DNA of 64,000 nt from Flagellimonas aquimarina (GTDB taxonomy: Bacteria > Bacteroidota > Bacteroidia > Flavobacteriales > Flavobacteriaceae): positions 558,001 through 622,000 of the forward strand of contig NZ_QGEG01000001.1 of assembly GCF_003149745.1 (NCBI RefSeq). Direction: 5' to 3'. A program made the translations under genes and the position numbers. The notes under the pieces were generated by a model, which saw only the letters and a list, made by a program, of their open reading frames with translations, searched no databases and was not told the DNA's origin. This document shows, one piece after another, positions 9,014 through 17,992 of this stretch. Every line of letters starts with the position of its first letter. The first letter of the stretch is position 1.

Positions 9014-10270
9014 ATGAGGAGTTACCATATTTCAAAACATAATTCTTTTTACGCCATTGGCTTAAGCTATAAAAAAGCGGATGCCGAAGTAAGAGGGAAA
9101 TTCAGCTTGGATGTTCCGGCGATAGACCGCATTATGGTTAAAGCTAAGGAGCAGGGTATAGATGGTCTTTTAGCCATCTCTACATGCAACCGGACTGAAT
9201 TGTATGGTTTTGCACAACATCCCTTCCAGCTTATCAAATTGCTTTGTGACCAAACCCCCGGGAGTGTGGAGGAGTTTCAAGAGGTTGCTTACGTTTTTAA
9301 AAACCATGATGCCATTTCACATATGTTCAAAGTGGGGACTGGTTTGGACAGTCAAATTTTGGGCGATTTCGAAATTATAAGTCAAATTAAACAAGGTTTT
9401 TACCGTTCCAAAAAGCAGGATATGGCAAACCCATTTATTGAGCGCCTATGCAATGCGGTGATTCAAGCAAGCAAGCGTATTAAAAACGAAACCGAATTGT
9501 CCTCTGGCGCCACATCTGTTGCTTTTGCCTCTGTAAAGTATATTCTAAATACAATTTCAGACATATCTGAAAAGAACATTTTACTTTTTGGTACGGGAAA
9601 AATAGGAAGGAACACGTGCGAAAACCTTATCAAGCATTCCAACAACTCTCATATTACGCTAATTAATAGAACACGCGAAAAAGCCGAGGCCATAGCTGGA
9701 AAATTTGATTTGACCGTAAAAGATTATGGTGATTTACAAACAGAGATCAGAAAAGCTGATATTCTTGTTGTTGCCACGGGAGCTCAATTGCCCACAATTT
9801 CAAAAGCATTGATCTATCCAAAAAAACCTCTACTGATTTTAGACCTTTCCGTTCCCAAAAACGTATCTGACGATGTTTTGGAATTGGAAAATGTTTCCTT
9901 GGTACATTTAGACCAACTCTCTCAAATTACAGATGACACCCTGACCAAAAGAAAAGAATTTGTTCCTAAAGCGGAGGCTATAATTGAGCAAGTAAGAAAA
10001 GAGTTTTTAAAATGGTTGGAAACCAGGAAATTTGCTCCTGTAATTAATGCGCTAAAGGAAAAGCTTAAAACGATGAAAGCCGAAGAAATTGACTTTCATT
10101 CAAAAAAATTATCCGATTTTAATCAAGATCAAGCTGAAATTATTTCGGAACGAATTATTCAAAAGATCACCAAACAATTTGCCAACCATTTAAAGAGTTC
10201 CGAAGTTGATACCCAAGATAGTTTAGAACTTATTCAAAAGGTTTTCCAGTTAGAAATTGATTCCAAATGA
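9014..10270 (+). CDS. hemA: Glutamyl-tRNA reductase
   Basis: 418 residues. It reduces glutamyl-tRNA(Glu) to glutamate-1-semialdehyde with NADPH, the first committed step of the C5 heme pathway. The catalytic cysteine is Cys58 in ISTCNRTELY. The NADPH-binding loop is GTGKIGRN near residue 193, and the C-terminal dimerisation helix is present. It is the first gene of the heme operon, and its stop overlaps hemC by 4 bases. The next enzyme, hemL, is not in the window. Feedback control of hemA and the adjacent AraC operator are likely regulation points. Confidence 0.96.
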   Translation: MRSYHISKHNSFYAIGLSYKKADAEVRGKFSLDVPAIDRIMVKAKEQGIDGLLAISTCNRTELYGFAQHPFQLIKLLCDQTPGSVEEFQEVAYVFKNHDAISHMFKVGTGLDSQILGDFEIISQIKQGFYRSKKQDMANPFIERLCNAVIQASKRIKNETELSSGATSVAFASVKYILNTISDISEKNILLFGTGKIGRNTCENLIKHSNNSHITLINRTREKAEAIAGKFDLTVKDYGDLQTEIRKADILVVATGAQLPTISKALIYPKKPLLILDLSVPKNVSDDVLELENVSLVHLDQLSQITDDTLTKRKEFVPKAEAIIEQVRKEFLKWLETRKFAPVINALKEKLKTMKAEEIDFHSKKLSDFNQDQAEIISERIIQKITKQFANHLKSSEVDTQDSLELIQKVFQLEIDSK

Positions 10271-11193
10271 GCAAAATCATAAGAATTGGAACCCGCGATA
10301 GCGAATTGGCATTGTGGCAGGCAACAACGGTACAACAAAAAATAGAGGACTTAGGCTTTGATACAACGTTGGTGCCCATAAAATCTACAGGTGATCAAGT
10401 TTTGGACAAGCCCCTTTACGAACTTGGAATTACTGGAATTTTTACTAAAACGCTGGATGTTGCTTTGCTAAAAGGCAAGATTGATATTGCCGTACATTCC
10501 ATGAAAGATGTACCCACCCAATTACCCAAAGGAATTGTTCAGACAGCTGTTCTAGAACGTGCCATTACCAGCGACATATTGGTTCACAAAGGAATTGGTT
10601 TTCTGGAGTCTGAACGCGCAGCCACAATTGCTACAGGTAGCTTAAGAAGAAAAGCACAATGGCTTCATAAATACCCACACCATAAAGTTGTTGATTTGAG
10701 AGGAAATGTTAATTCCAGACTTCTAAAGCTGATTGAGAATGATTGGAGCGGGGCCATTTTTGCCCAAGCTGGATTAGAGCGGATCAAACTGTTACCAAAA
10801 GATGCTGTTCCGTTAGACTGGATGACTCCAGCTCCAGCGCAAGGAGCCATGCTAATAGTTGCTTTGGAGGAAGATGCGTTTTCCAAAGAAGTAAGCCATA
10901 AACTCAATCATCCAGAATCAGAGATTACAACTACAATTGAACGTGCGTTTTTAAGAACCTTAGAAGGTGGCTGTACCGCTCCCATTGGTGCACTGGCAAT
11001 CATAAAAGACCAATTGGTTCATTTTAAAGGTGTTGTGTTTTCATTGGATGGAAAACAAAAAATTGAAATTGAAAAGACCATCCCTGTCAAATCTGCCAAA
11101 GGATTTGGACAAATATGCGCACAAGAAGTTTTAAATAAAGGTGGTGATAAACTCATGGAAAGTATCCGAAATGAAAACAGTGCTCTCCACTAA
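10267..11193 (+). CDS. hemC: Hydroxymethylbilane synthase (porphobilinogen deaminase)
   Basis: 308 residues. It joins four porphobilinogen units into hydroxymethylbilane in the cytoplasm. Diagnostic motifs are IRIGTRDSELALWQA at the N-terminus, HSMKDVPTQLPKG (catalytic Asp region) near residue 78, ATGSLRRKAQW near 122, and the dipyrromethane-cofactor cysteine Cys236 in LEGGCTAPIGA. It overlaps hemA by 4 bases and hemD by 23 bases, so the genes are tightly coupled. Confidence 0.97.
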   Translation: MSKIIRIGTRDSELALWQATTVQQKIEDLGFDTTLVPIKSTGDQVLDKPLYELGITGIFTKTLDVALLKGKIDIAVHSMKDVPTQLPKGIVQTAVLERAITSDILVHKGIGFLESERAATIATGSLRRKAQWLHKYPHHKVVDLRGNVNSRLLKLIENDWSGAIFAQAGLERIKLLPKDAVPLDWMTPAPAQGAMLIVALEEDAFSKEVSHKLNHPESEITTTIERAFLRTLEGGCTAPIGALAIIKDQLVHFKGVVFSLDGKQKIEIEKTIPVKSAKGFGQICAQEVLNKGGDKLMESIRNENSALH

Positions 11194-11836
11194 AATACTT
11201 TCACCTTCACAAAAGGAATTGTTCTTAAACTCTGGATTAGGTCTGGTTGAGTACAATGCATTGGATATTGAATTTCTCGATGTTTCTATTCCCCTTCACC
11301 ATGAAAACTACATTTTCACAAGCAAAAATTCCGTAAAAGCTTTTTTGAGGCATTCCAAAAATAGTAAGATTTCAGATTTCAAAAGTTTTTGTGTTGGTGA
11401 AAAGACTAAGGCCATATTAGAACAAAACGGCCTAAACGTCATAAAAAATGTTGAAAATGCGTCAGATTTGGCGGATTTTATAGTAAAGAACCATAAAAAT
11501 GAAGAATTTTTGTTTTTATGCGGAAATATGAGAAGAGAAGAACTGCCAGAAATATTATCAAAAAATAACATTCGGTATACCGAAATTGAAGCATACAAGA
11601 CCCATTTGGCACCTAGAACGTTCAACCGTTCTTTTGATGGCTTGCTTTTTTTTAGTCCAAGTGGTATAAAAAGTTATACGAAAGGAAATTCTCTCTCGAA
11701 AAAATTGGTCTTCTGCATAGGCAACACTACCGCTAGTGAAGCCAAGAAATACACAGACCAGATTATAATCGCTAACAAACCAACAGTAGAAAATGTGTTG
11801 GTTCAGGCTATAAAACATCTTAAAAAGCATGATTAA
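11171..11836 (+). CDS. hemD: Uroporphyrinogen-III synthase
   Basis: 221 residues from ATG 11171; an upstream in-frame start (11141) would lengthen the overlap with hemC and is less likely. HemD closes hydroxymethylbilane with ring-D inversion. Sequence conservation in this family is weak; support comes from the position between hemC and hemE, the length, and segments such as [26 protein letters not shown] and [13 protein letters not shown], which match the two-domain fold. It overlaps hemE by 8 bases. Confidence 0.88.
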   Translation: MKTVLSTKILSPSQKELFLNSGLGLVEYNALDIEFLDVSIPLHHENYIFTSKNSVKAFLRHSKNSKISDFKSFCVGEKTKAILEQNGLNVIKNVENASDLADFIVKNHKNEEFLFLCGNMRREELPEILSKNNIRYTEIEAYKTHLAPRTFNRSFDGLLFFSPSGIKSYTKGNSLSKKLVFCIGNTTASEAKKYTDQIIIANKPTVENVLVQAIKHLKKHD

Positions 11837-12854
11837 AAACGATTTGTTCCTAAGAGCATTAAAAGGCGAAACTGTAGATAGGCCCCCAGTTTGGATGATG
11901 CGCCAAGCAGGCCGTTACCTTCCAGAGTTTATGGAACTAAAGGAAAAATACGATTTCTTTACCCGGTGCCAAACCCCAGAACTAGCATCTGAAATAACCG
12001 TTCAGCCTATTAGACGTTTTGGCATGGACGCTGCTATCCTGTTCAGCGATATTTTGGTTATTCCGCAGGCCATGAACATTGAAGTTCAAATGAAACCAAA
12101 TTTTGGTCCTTATTTGCCAAATCCCATCCGATCAAAACAAGACCTAGAACGAGTTGTTATTCCAGATGTGAAAGACTCTTTGGGTTATGTATTGGATGCA
12201 ATAGAAATGACCAAGGAAAAATTGGAAGATGAAATTCCACTAATTGGTTTTGCAGGGTCTCCTTGGACCATACTTTGTTACTGTGTTGAAGGTCAGGGTA
12301 GCAAAAGTTTTGACAAAGCTCGCGGATTTTGCTTTACACAACCTGACGCTGCACATCAACTGCTTCAAAAAATAACGGATACCACCATTGCTTATTTAAA
12401 AGCTAAGGTAAAGGCAGGTGTAAATGCCGTTCAGGTTTTTGATTCCTGGGGAGGAATGCTTTCTCCTGTTGATTATCAGGAATTTTCGTGGAAATACATT
12501 CAGCAAATTGTAGATGCTCTAAAAGATGAGGCGCCTGTAATCGTTTTTGGAAAAGGATGTTGGTTTGCGCTAAAAGAAATGTCACAATCTGGCGCCTCGG
12601 CACTTGGTGTGGACTGGACATGTTCTGCACAAAATGCCCGTTACCTGACAGGAGGAAACATTACCCTTCAAGGTAATTTTGATCCTGCACGATTGCTTTC
12701 TCCTCCAGAAGTAATTAAAAAAATGGTCACTCAAATGATTCGTGAATTTGGAAAAGACAAGTATGTTGTAAACTTGGGTCATGGCATCCTACCTCACATA
12801 CCTGTAGAAAACGCAAAGGCCTTTATTGATGCAGTAAAGGAATACAAAAACTAA
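11829..12854 (+). CDS. hemE: Uroporphyrinogen decarboxylase
   Basis: 341 residues. It removes four acetate carboxyls from uroporphyrinogen III to give coproporphyrinogen III. The signature [17 protein letters not shown] lies near residue 18 and holds the substrate-binding arginines. [16 protein letters not shown] carries the conserved Asp region, [16 protein letters not shown] the second signature, and [15 protein letters not shown] the C-terminal one. It overlaps hemD by 8 bases and is followed 17 bases later by a GNAT gene in the same operon. Confidence 0.97.
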   Translation: MIKNDLFLRALKGETVDRPPVWMMRQAGRYLPEFMELKEKYDFFTRCQTPELASEITVQPIRRFGMDAAILFSDILVIPQAMNIEVQMKPNFGPYLPNPIRSKQDLERVVIPDVKDSLGYVLDAIEMTKEKLEDEIPLIGFAGSPWTILCYCVEGQGSKSFDKARGFCFTQPDAAHQLLQKITDTTIAYLKAKVKAGVNAVQVFDSWGGMLSPVDYQEFSWKYIQQIVDALKDEAPVIVFGKGCWFALKEMSQSGASALGVDWTCSAQNARYLTGGNITLQGNFDPARLLSPPEVIKKMVTQMIREFGKDKYVVNLGHGILPHIPVENAKAFIDAVKEYKN

Positions 12855-12871
12855 CCTTTTAAGCATTTAAT

Positions 12872-13420
12872 ATGCAAATTGATTTTGAAAACTACTGTAT
12901 AAGTCCCATTCAAGAAAAAGATGCTTGGAGACTTTGTGATTTCGTGGTTTCAAATTCAGAACGGCTTAAGGCGTATTTTCCAAAAACGGTACAACAAAAT
13001 CTAACACCCACTTTGGCAGAATTGTTCGTTGCTAAAAAAGTAAAAGAATTTATGGGCCAAGAGGAGTTCCTATTTACCATAAAAGAAAATACAAATAGGA
13101 CCATAATTGGGTTGCTCTATGTAAAAGAACTCCATAAAGTCAAACATCAAGGAGAATTAGCGTATTGTTTAGGTTATCAACATGAAGGTAAGGGCATCAT
13201 CACCAGAAGCATTAAAAAATTGATTCCATGGTGTTTTAATGAAGCTAAACTGCACACATTGCAAATCATTGTTCACAATAGTAATTTGACCAGCAAGAAG
13301 GTTGCGGACAACAATGGATTTGTTTGGAAACAGACTTTGCCCAAAGAACATACTGCTGGCAATGGGGAAATTCTGGATATGGAACTATACGAACTCCATA
13401 ACCCGAAAGCTGAAGGCTAA
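12872..13420 (+). CDS. GNAT-family N-acetyltransferase in the heme operon
   Basis: 182 residues. The fold follows RimJ/RimL-type acetyltransferases: TIIGLLYVKELHKVKHQGEL, AYCLGYQHEGKGIITRSIKK (acetyl-CoA loop region) and LHTLQIIVHNSNLTSKKVAD followed by NNGFVWKQTLP. These enzymes acetylate ribosomal-protein N-termini or small molecules; the substrate here is unknown. It sits between hemE and hemF in the same direction, with a 17-base gap before and 4 bases after, so it is co-transcribed. No direct role in heme synthesis is known. Confidence 0.85.
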   Translation: MQIDFENYCISPIQEKDAWRLCDFVVSNSERLKAYFPKTVQQNLTPTLAELFVAKKVKEFMGQEEFLFTIKENTNRTIIGLLYVKELHKVKHQGELAYCLGYQHEGKGIITRSIKKLIPWCFNEAKLHTLQIIVHNSNLTSKKVADNNGFVWKQTLPKEHTAGNGEILDMELYELHNPKAEG

Positions 13421-13424
13421 TACC

Positions 13425-13916
13425 ATGAACCTAATTAAAGTAGTACAACGGTTGAGTTTAAAAAGCATCTTGGTATTGCTAAAGTTATGTTTGCGTTTTC
13501 CCTTGTTTGTTTTCCCTACGGTGTCCGCAACTAAAAAATGTATGTCGGTTTCAAACCAGCATTATGGCCGTTCGCACTATAAAAATGGTCCTGCCAATGC
13601 TTTCAGGCATGCTTTCTGGAATTACCTAATTGCTAAAAAATGTCATCTTATCAGCAAAAATAAAGTCCGAGCACTTATTTGGTCCGAAAAAATAACAGAT
13701 TGGCACGAAGAAGCATTTCAAAACCGAGAATTAGCAAGAAAGATGGATTTGCACAATAATGAAGTAGGCCGTTTTATTTTTTTAAAATATTCATCCTACG
13801 CCAAGAATGAGGTGATTAATATTTTAAAGCAAATGACCAGAGCATCTTCCAAAGTGGATAGTAATTCCAACTTTGCTAATTTTAAAAACAAATTGGTTCA
13901 TATAATTGATGAATAA
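13425..13916 (+). CDS. DUF6973-like small protein in the heme operon
   Basis: 163 residues starting at ATG 13425; a longer reading frame from 13302 lies inside the GNAT gene and is rejected. The N-terminus is hydrophobic and basic (SILVLLKLCLRFPLFVFPTV). The core, with HYGRSHYKNGPANAFRHAFW and later DLHNNEVGR, matches what I recall of the DUF6973 family. The histidines and Asn/Glu could be a metal or catalytic site, but the function is unknown. Its stop overlaps the hemF start by one base, which indicates coupled translation. Confidence 0.68.
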   Translation: MNLIKVVQRLSLKSILVLLKLCLRFPLFVFPTVSATKKCMSVSNQHYGRSHYKNGPANAFRHAFWNYLIAKKCHLISKNKVRALIWSEKITDWHEEAFQNRELARKMDLHNNEVGRFIFLKYSSYAKNEVINILKQMTRASSKVDSNSNFANFKNKLVHIIDE

Positions 13917-14818
13917 TGAAGGACAAGTTCTACTCATATATACAAACCCTGCAGGATAACATTACCTCCAAGCTGGAAGAGATTGACGGAAAAGCTAAAT
14001 TTCAAGAAGACATTTGGAAACGATCGGAAGGCGGAGGTGGCAGGACTCGAGTAATAGAAAATGGGGCTGTTTTTGAAAAAGGCGGTGTAAACATCTCAGC
14101 TGTGCATGGAGAACTCCCCAAAAGTATGCAGCAGTATTTTGGAGTGGAAAATGCTGATTTTTTTGCCTGTGGGTTAAGTTTGGTTTTACACCCTAAAAGT
14201 CCAATGGTTCCCACAGTACATGCCAATTGGAGGTATTTTGAAATGTATGATAAGGATGGAAACGTTATTGACCAATGGTTCGGAGGTGGACAGGACCTTA
14301 CCCCATATTATTTATTTGAAGAAGACGGAAAGCATTTTCATACCATCTGTAAAAAGGCTTGCGACGCACATAATCCCGAGTTCTATTTTAACTATAAAAA
14401 ACGCTGCGATAAATACTTTTGGAACACCCACAGGAATGAAGCCAGAGGTTTGGGCGGTCTTTTCTTTGATTATTGCAAAGCAACCGATACCATGAAAATG
14501 GAAGACTGGTACAACTTTGTTACTGAGGTTGGCAATAGCTTTTTAGAAGCATATATCCCAATTGTTTTAAAAAGGAAAGCGCTTTCGTATGACCAAAAAC
14601 ACAGGGACTGGCAAGAAATAAGACGAGGACGTTATGTAGAGTTCAATTTAGTGCACGATAAAGGAACCTTATTTGGTTTAAAAACGAATGGCCGTATTGA
14701 AAGCATTTTAATGAGCCTTCCCCCACATGTGCAATGGAAGTATGACCATCATCCCGAAAAAGGAAGTAAGGAGGAAAAGTTGATCCAAGTATTGGAAAAT
14801 CCAATAAACTGGGTTTAA
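13916..14818 (+). CDS. hemF: Oxygen-dependent coproporphyrinogen-III oxidase
   Basis: 300 residues. It uses O2 to decarboxylate two propionates of coproporphyrinogen III. Markers are SEGGGGRTRVIENG near residue 38, VHANWRYFEMYD, WFGGGQDLTPYYLFEED (near residue 118), RGLGGLFFDY and the ending RRGRYVEFNLVHDKGTLFGL. Using the oxygen-dependent enzyme fits an aerobic lifestyle. It is preceded by the DUF6973-like gene with a one-base overlap and followed by the PhzF gene after 28 bases. Confidence 0.97.
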   Translation: MKDKFYSYIQTLQDNITSKLEEIDGKAKFQEDIWKRSEGGGGRTRVIENGAVFEKGGVNISAVHGELPKSMQQYFGVENADFFACGLSLVLHPKSPMVPTVHANWRYFEMYDKDGNVIDQWFGGGQDLTPYYLFEEDGKHFHTICKKACDAHNPEFYFNYKKRCDKYFWNTHRNEARGLGGLFFDYCKATDTMKMEDWYNFVTEVGNSFLEAYIPIVLKRKALSYDQKHRDWQEIRRGRYVEFNLVHDKGTLFGLKTNGRIESILMSLPPHVQWKYDHHPEKGSKEEKLIQVLENPINWV

Positions 14819-14846
14819 TATGTAGCTTTGTGTTTAAACCAAACCT

Positions 14847-15635
14847 ATGAAACAAAAAATCTATCAAATTGATGCTTTTACAGATACCGTTTTTGGTGGT
14901 AATCCAGCTGCAGTATGTATTCTTGATGAATGGCCCAGTTCGGATTTAATGCAGAAAATTGCACAGGAAAACAATCTGTCAGAAACGGCTTTTGTTGTGC
15001 AAAAGAATGCTGCTTATGAATTGCGCTGGTTTACACCAGAAACTGAAGTGGATTTGTGCGGACATGCTACTTTGGCCACTGCTTATGTACTCTATAACTA
15101 TCATGGCCATCCAGAAAATACCATTCAATTTTATTCCCCAAGAAGCGGAAAACTTTTTGTGGAGAAAATGTCCAATGGATATATGACCATGGATTTTCCT
15201 GCTGACGATACCGCTTCCTTAAGAAGCATAGCTGAAATTAATGAGGCAATTGGATTAACGCCCATAAAGACCATTAAAGGGAAAACAGATTACTTACTCA
15301 TCTATAACTCACAACAAGAAATTGAGGCTATAGCTCCCAACTTCTTTTTATTGGACAAATTGGATTGCAGGGGCGTTATTGTTTCTGCTCCGGGCGATGA
15401 AGTAGATTTTGTGTCCAGAGCTTTCTTTCCAAAATGTGGTATTCCAGAAGACCCGGTAACTGGCTCGGCACATACTACGTTAACTCCTTACTGGACCAAA
15501 GTACTAGGTAAAACCAAAATGACGGCAAAACAGCTTTCCGTAAGAGGAGGAGATTTAGTTTGTGAATATCTTGGAGAACGTATAAAAATATCCGGCAAAG
15601 CCGTGCCATATCTTATCGGTGAAATTGAAATATAA
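14847..15635 (+). CDS. PhzF-family isomerase-like protein
   Basis: 262 residues. The family hallmark is two similar halves around an active-site glutamate. Here QIDAFTDTVFGGNPAAVCIL opens the protein, NLSETAFVV supplies the conserved Glu, WFTPETEVDLCGHATLATAY follows, and GIPEDPVTGSAHTTLTPYW lies in the second half. PhzF itself isomerises a phenazine precursor, but most family members have unknown substrates and no phenazine genes are here. It sits inside the heme operon between hemF and hemB. The hemB start is 4 bases after its stop. Confidence 0.88.
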   Translation: MKQKIYQIDAFTDTVFGGNPAAVCILDEWPSSDLMQKIAQENNLSETAFVVQKNAAYELRWFTPETEVDLCGHATLATAYVLYNYHGHPENTIQFYSPRSGKLFVEKMSNGYMTMDFPADDTASLRSIAEINEAIGLTPIKTIKGKTDYLLIYNSQQEIEAIAPNFFLLDKLDCRGVIVSAPGDEVDFVSRAFFPKCGIPEDPVTGSAHTTLTPYWTKVLGKTKMTAKQLSVRGGDLVCEYLGERIKISGKAVPYLIGEIEI

Positions 15636-15639
15636 AGTT

Positions 15640-16629
15640 ATGTACCCACTAATACGAAATAGAAGATTGCGCGCATCAGAATCCATTAGAAGATTGGTTC
15701 GCGAAACGGTAATAACCCCAGATGATTTTTTAGTACCCCTTTTTGTGGTAGAAGGCACCGGAGTAAAAGAAGAAATTCCTTCCATGCCAAATTATTATAG
15801 GTTGAGCCTGGACAATCTGGAAAAAGAAACCAAAGAACTTTGGCAAATGGGGTTATGTGCTGTATTGCTTTTTGTAAAAGTACCTGATAATCTAAAAGAC
15901 AACAAGGGTACAGAAGCGCTTAATGCAAAAGGCTTGATGCAACGTGCCATTAAAGTAATAAAAAATGCCTGCCCTGATATGTTGGTGATGACCGACGTTG
16001 CCTTGGATCCTTATTCTTTGTATGGGCATGATGGAATTGTTGGCGAGGGAGAAATTTTAAATGATGAAACGGCCGAAGTCTTGGCAGAAATGAGTGTTTC
16101 CCATGCGCAAGCAGGTGCTGACTTTGTTGCGCCAAGCGATATGATGGACGGTCGTATTCTTACCATTCGTGAAGCCTTGGAAGACGAGGGCTTTCAAAAT
16201 ACTGGAATCATGAGCTATTCAGCCAAATATGCAAGTGCCTTCTATGGGCCTTTCCGAGATGCCTTGGATTCTGCCCCCGTGGATATAGCCAATGTTCCAA
16301 AGGACAAGAAAACCTATCAGATGGATTTTGCAAATCGGTTTGAGGCCATTCGTGAAACTCAAATGGATATAGACGAAGGAGCCGACATTGTTATGGTAAA
16401 ACCTGGATTGGCGTATTTAGATATAGTTCGTGAAATTAAAAACGAAGTTGATGTACCGGTAGCGGTCTATCAAGTTTCTGGAGAATATGCCATGTTAAAA
16501 GCCGCAGCCGAAAAAGGCTGGCTAGATCATGATGCCGTAATGATGGAACAACTTATTGCCATTAAAAGAGCTGGCGCAAATATCATTGCCAGCTATTTTG
16601 CCAAGGATTTTATAAGGGCAATCGGTTAA
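15640..16629 (+). CDS. hemB: Delta-aminolevulinic acid dehydratase (porphobilinogen synthase)
   Basis: 329 residues from ATG 15640 (MYPLIRNRRLRAS, the usual start); a GTG at 15619 would overlap PhzF. It condenses two 5-aminolevulinate molecules into porphobilinogen. The two Schiff-base lysines lie in MSYSAKYASAFYGPFRDA and VMVKPGLAYLDI; the DYSLYGHDGI-like segment reads DPYSLYGHDGIVGEGEI, and MMDGRILTIREAL follows. It is the last heme gene of this run. The genes are not in pathway order, which is usual for this phylum. Confidence 0.97.
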   Translation: MYPLIRNRRLRASESIRRLVRETVITPDDFLVPLFVVEGTGVKEEIPSMPNYYRLSLDNLEKETKELWQMGLCAVLLFVKVPDNLKDNKGTEALNAKGLMQRAIKVIKNACPDMLVMTDVALDPYSLYGHDGIVGEGEILNDETAEVLAEMSVSHAQAGADFVAPSDMMDGRILTIREALEDEGFQNTGIMSYSAKYASAFYGPFRDALDSAPVDIANVPKDKKTYQMDFANRFEAIRETQMDIDEGADIVMVKPGLAYLDIVREIKNEVDVPVAVYQVSGEYAMLKAAAEKGWLDHDAVMMEQLIAIKRAGANIIASYFAKDFIRAIG

Positions 16630-16653
16630 CTTCTTCCCATTAACACATAGACC

Positions 16654-17940
16654 ATGAAAAATCTGGTTTTAGTAATCCTTTTTTTAATTGTACAAACCAA
16701 CAACGCTCAAAAATTCGAGGAAGATGAGATGTCTTCTGAACTAGGTTTTGATACAGAATTCGTCGCTCTTAAAGTAGATTCCATAATGACCCATGGTATA
16801 AAGAACAGTGCTTTTCCGGGAGCTCAAGTGTTGGTGGCAAAAGACAATGAGGTGATTTTTCATAAGGCGTATGGACATCACACTTATGATAGCATTCAAA
16901 ACGTTGGCTTAAATGATATCTATGATTTGGCTTCTGTTACCAAAATTACCGGACCCCTTCCTGCCATTATGAAATTGGTGGATGAGCAAAAACTGGATTT
17001 AGACGTGCCGTTTAGCACCTATTGGAAGCCTTGGAGAAAAAGAAAGAACAAGAAAGACCTTACCCTTAGACAAATTTTAAGTCATCAAGCGGGTTTGGTC
17101 CCTTACATTGTTTTTTTAGGGAAAGTGATGAAAAATGGTAAAATCAAAAAGCGTTTTATTAGAGAAAAGCAAAGTACACGATTTCAAAAACAGGTTTATA
17201 ATAGTCTCTACATTAAAAATCGATTTAAGCAAAAAATGCATCGCATCATTAATCGGTCAAAAGTTTCAAATGAAAAAGTCTATAAATATTCGGGGCTTTC
17301 CTTTCTTATTTTTCCTGAGTTAATCTCACAGCTCACCAAAATGGACTATGAAGCATACCTCAAAGAAACTTTTTACGCCCCTTTAGGTTGCCATACGTTG
17401 AGTTTTAATCCAAACAATAAGGGCTTCCCGAATACTATTGTGCCCACGGAAAGCGATACGCTTTTTAGAAAAGATGTTGTGAAAGCATGGGTGCATGATG
17501 AAAACGCATCTCTCCTCGGCGGTGTTTCAGGAAATGCAGGATTGTTCGGCACTGCTCAAGACATGGCCAAAATTATGTTGTTTTATCAAAACCATGGAGC
17601 TTTGGGAGACAAACAAATCATTTCCAAAGAAACCTTAGAAGAGTTTACAAGAATCCAATATCCAGAAAATGAAAACCGAAGGGGATTAGGTTTTGACAAA
17701 CCGCTAATTGGTAACGATACACTAGACTTAAAAGATGCCTATCCATCACCACTAACAAGCAAAACAAGTTTTGGTCATTCGGGATTTACTGGGACTTTTG
17801 TCTGGGCCGATCCCGAAAACCAATTGGTATTTATTTTTCTTTCCAATAGGGTCTATCCCACAAGAGCCAATAGAAACCTATATGAACTTAATGTAAGAAC
17901 GGCTCTGCAAAATGTATTTTATAAAGCTACCTTAAAATAA
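16654..17940 (+). CDS. Secreted beta-lactamase-family serine hydrolase
   Basis: 428 residues with a signal peptide (MKNLVLVILFLIVQTNNAQ). It belongs to the class C beta-lactamase/penicillin-binding-protein-like group: the SxxK motif is in YDLASVTKITGPLPAIMKL (Ser near 97), the Tyr motif is probably YKYSGLSF, and a C-terminal HSGFTG segment serves as the HxG element. Such proteins are peptidases or esterases; true beta-lactamase activity cannot be inferred. An inserted basic loop of about 60 residues (near 155-215) is longer than usual. It lies 24 bases after hemB and may ride on the same transcript. Confidence 0.85.
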   Translation: MKNLVLVILFLIVQTNNAQKFEEDEMSSELGFDTEFVALKVDSIMTHGIKNSAFPGAQVLVAKDNEVIFHKAYGHHTYDSIQNVGLNDIYDLASVTKITGPLPAIMKLVDEQKLDLDVPFSTYWKPWRKRKNKKDLTLRQILSHQAGLVPYIVFLGKVMKNGKIKKRFIREKQSTRFQKQVYNSLYIKNRFKQKMHRIINRSKVSNEKVYKYSGLSFLIFPELISQLTKMDYEAYLKETFYAPLGCHTLSFNPNNKGFPNTIVPTESDTLFRKDVVKAWVHDENASLLGGVSGNAGLFGTAQDMAKIMLFYQNHGALGDKQIISKETLEEFTRIQYPENENRRGLGFDKPLIGNDTLDLKDAYPSPLTSKTSFGHSGFTGTFVWADPENQLVFIFLSNRVYPTRANRNLYELNVRTALQNVFYKATLK

Positions 17941-17992
17941 CAGGAAGTAAATTGATAGGTATTCATTATCTTGGTACTTATAGCCAAAACCT

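Noticed and set aside
13302-13424. Upstream extension of the DUF6973-like gene
   Set aside because: It lies inside the GNAT gene in another frame. ATG 13425 gives a compact start 4 bases after the GNAT stop.
16654-17940. A true antibiotic-resistance beta-lactamase
   Set aside because: The SxxK fold alone is shared by many esterases and peptidases. Nothing in the neighbourhood points to resistance.
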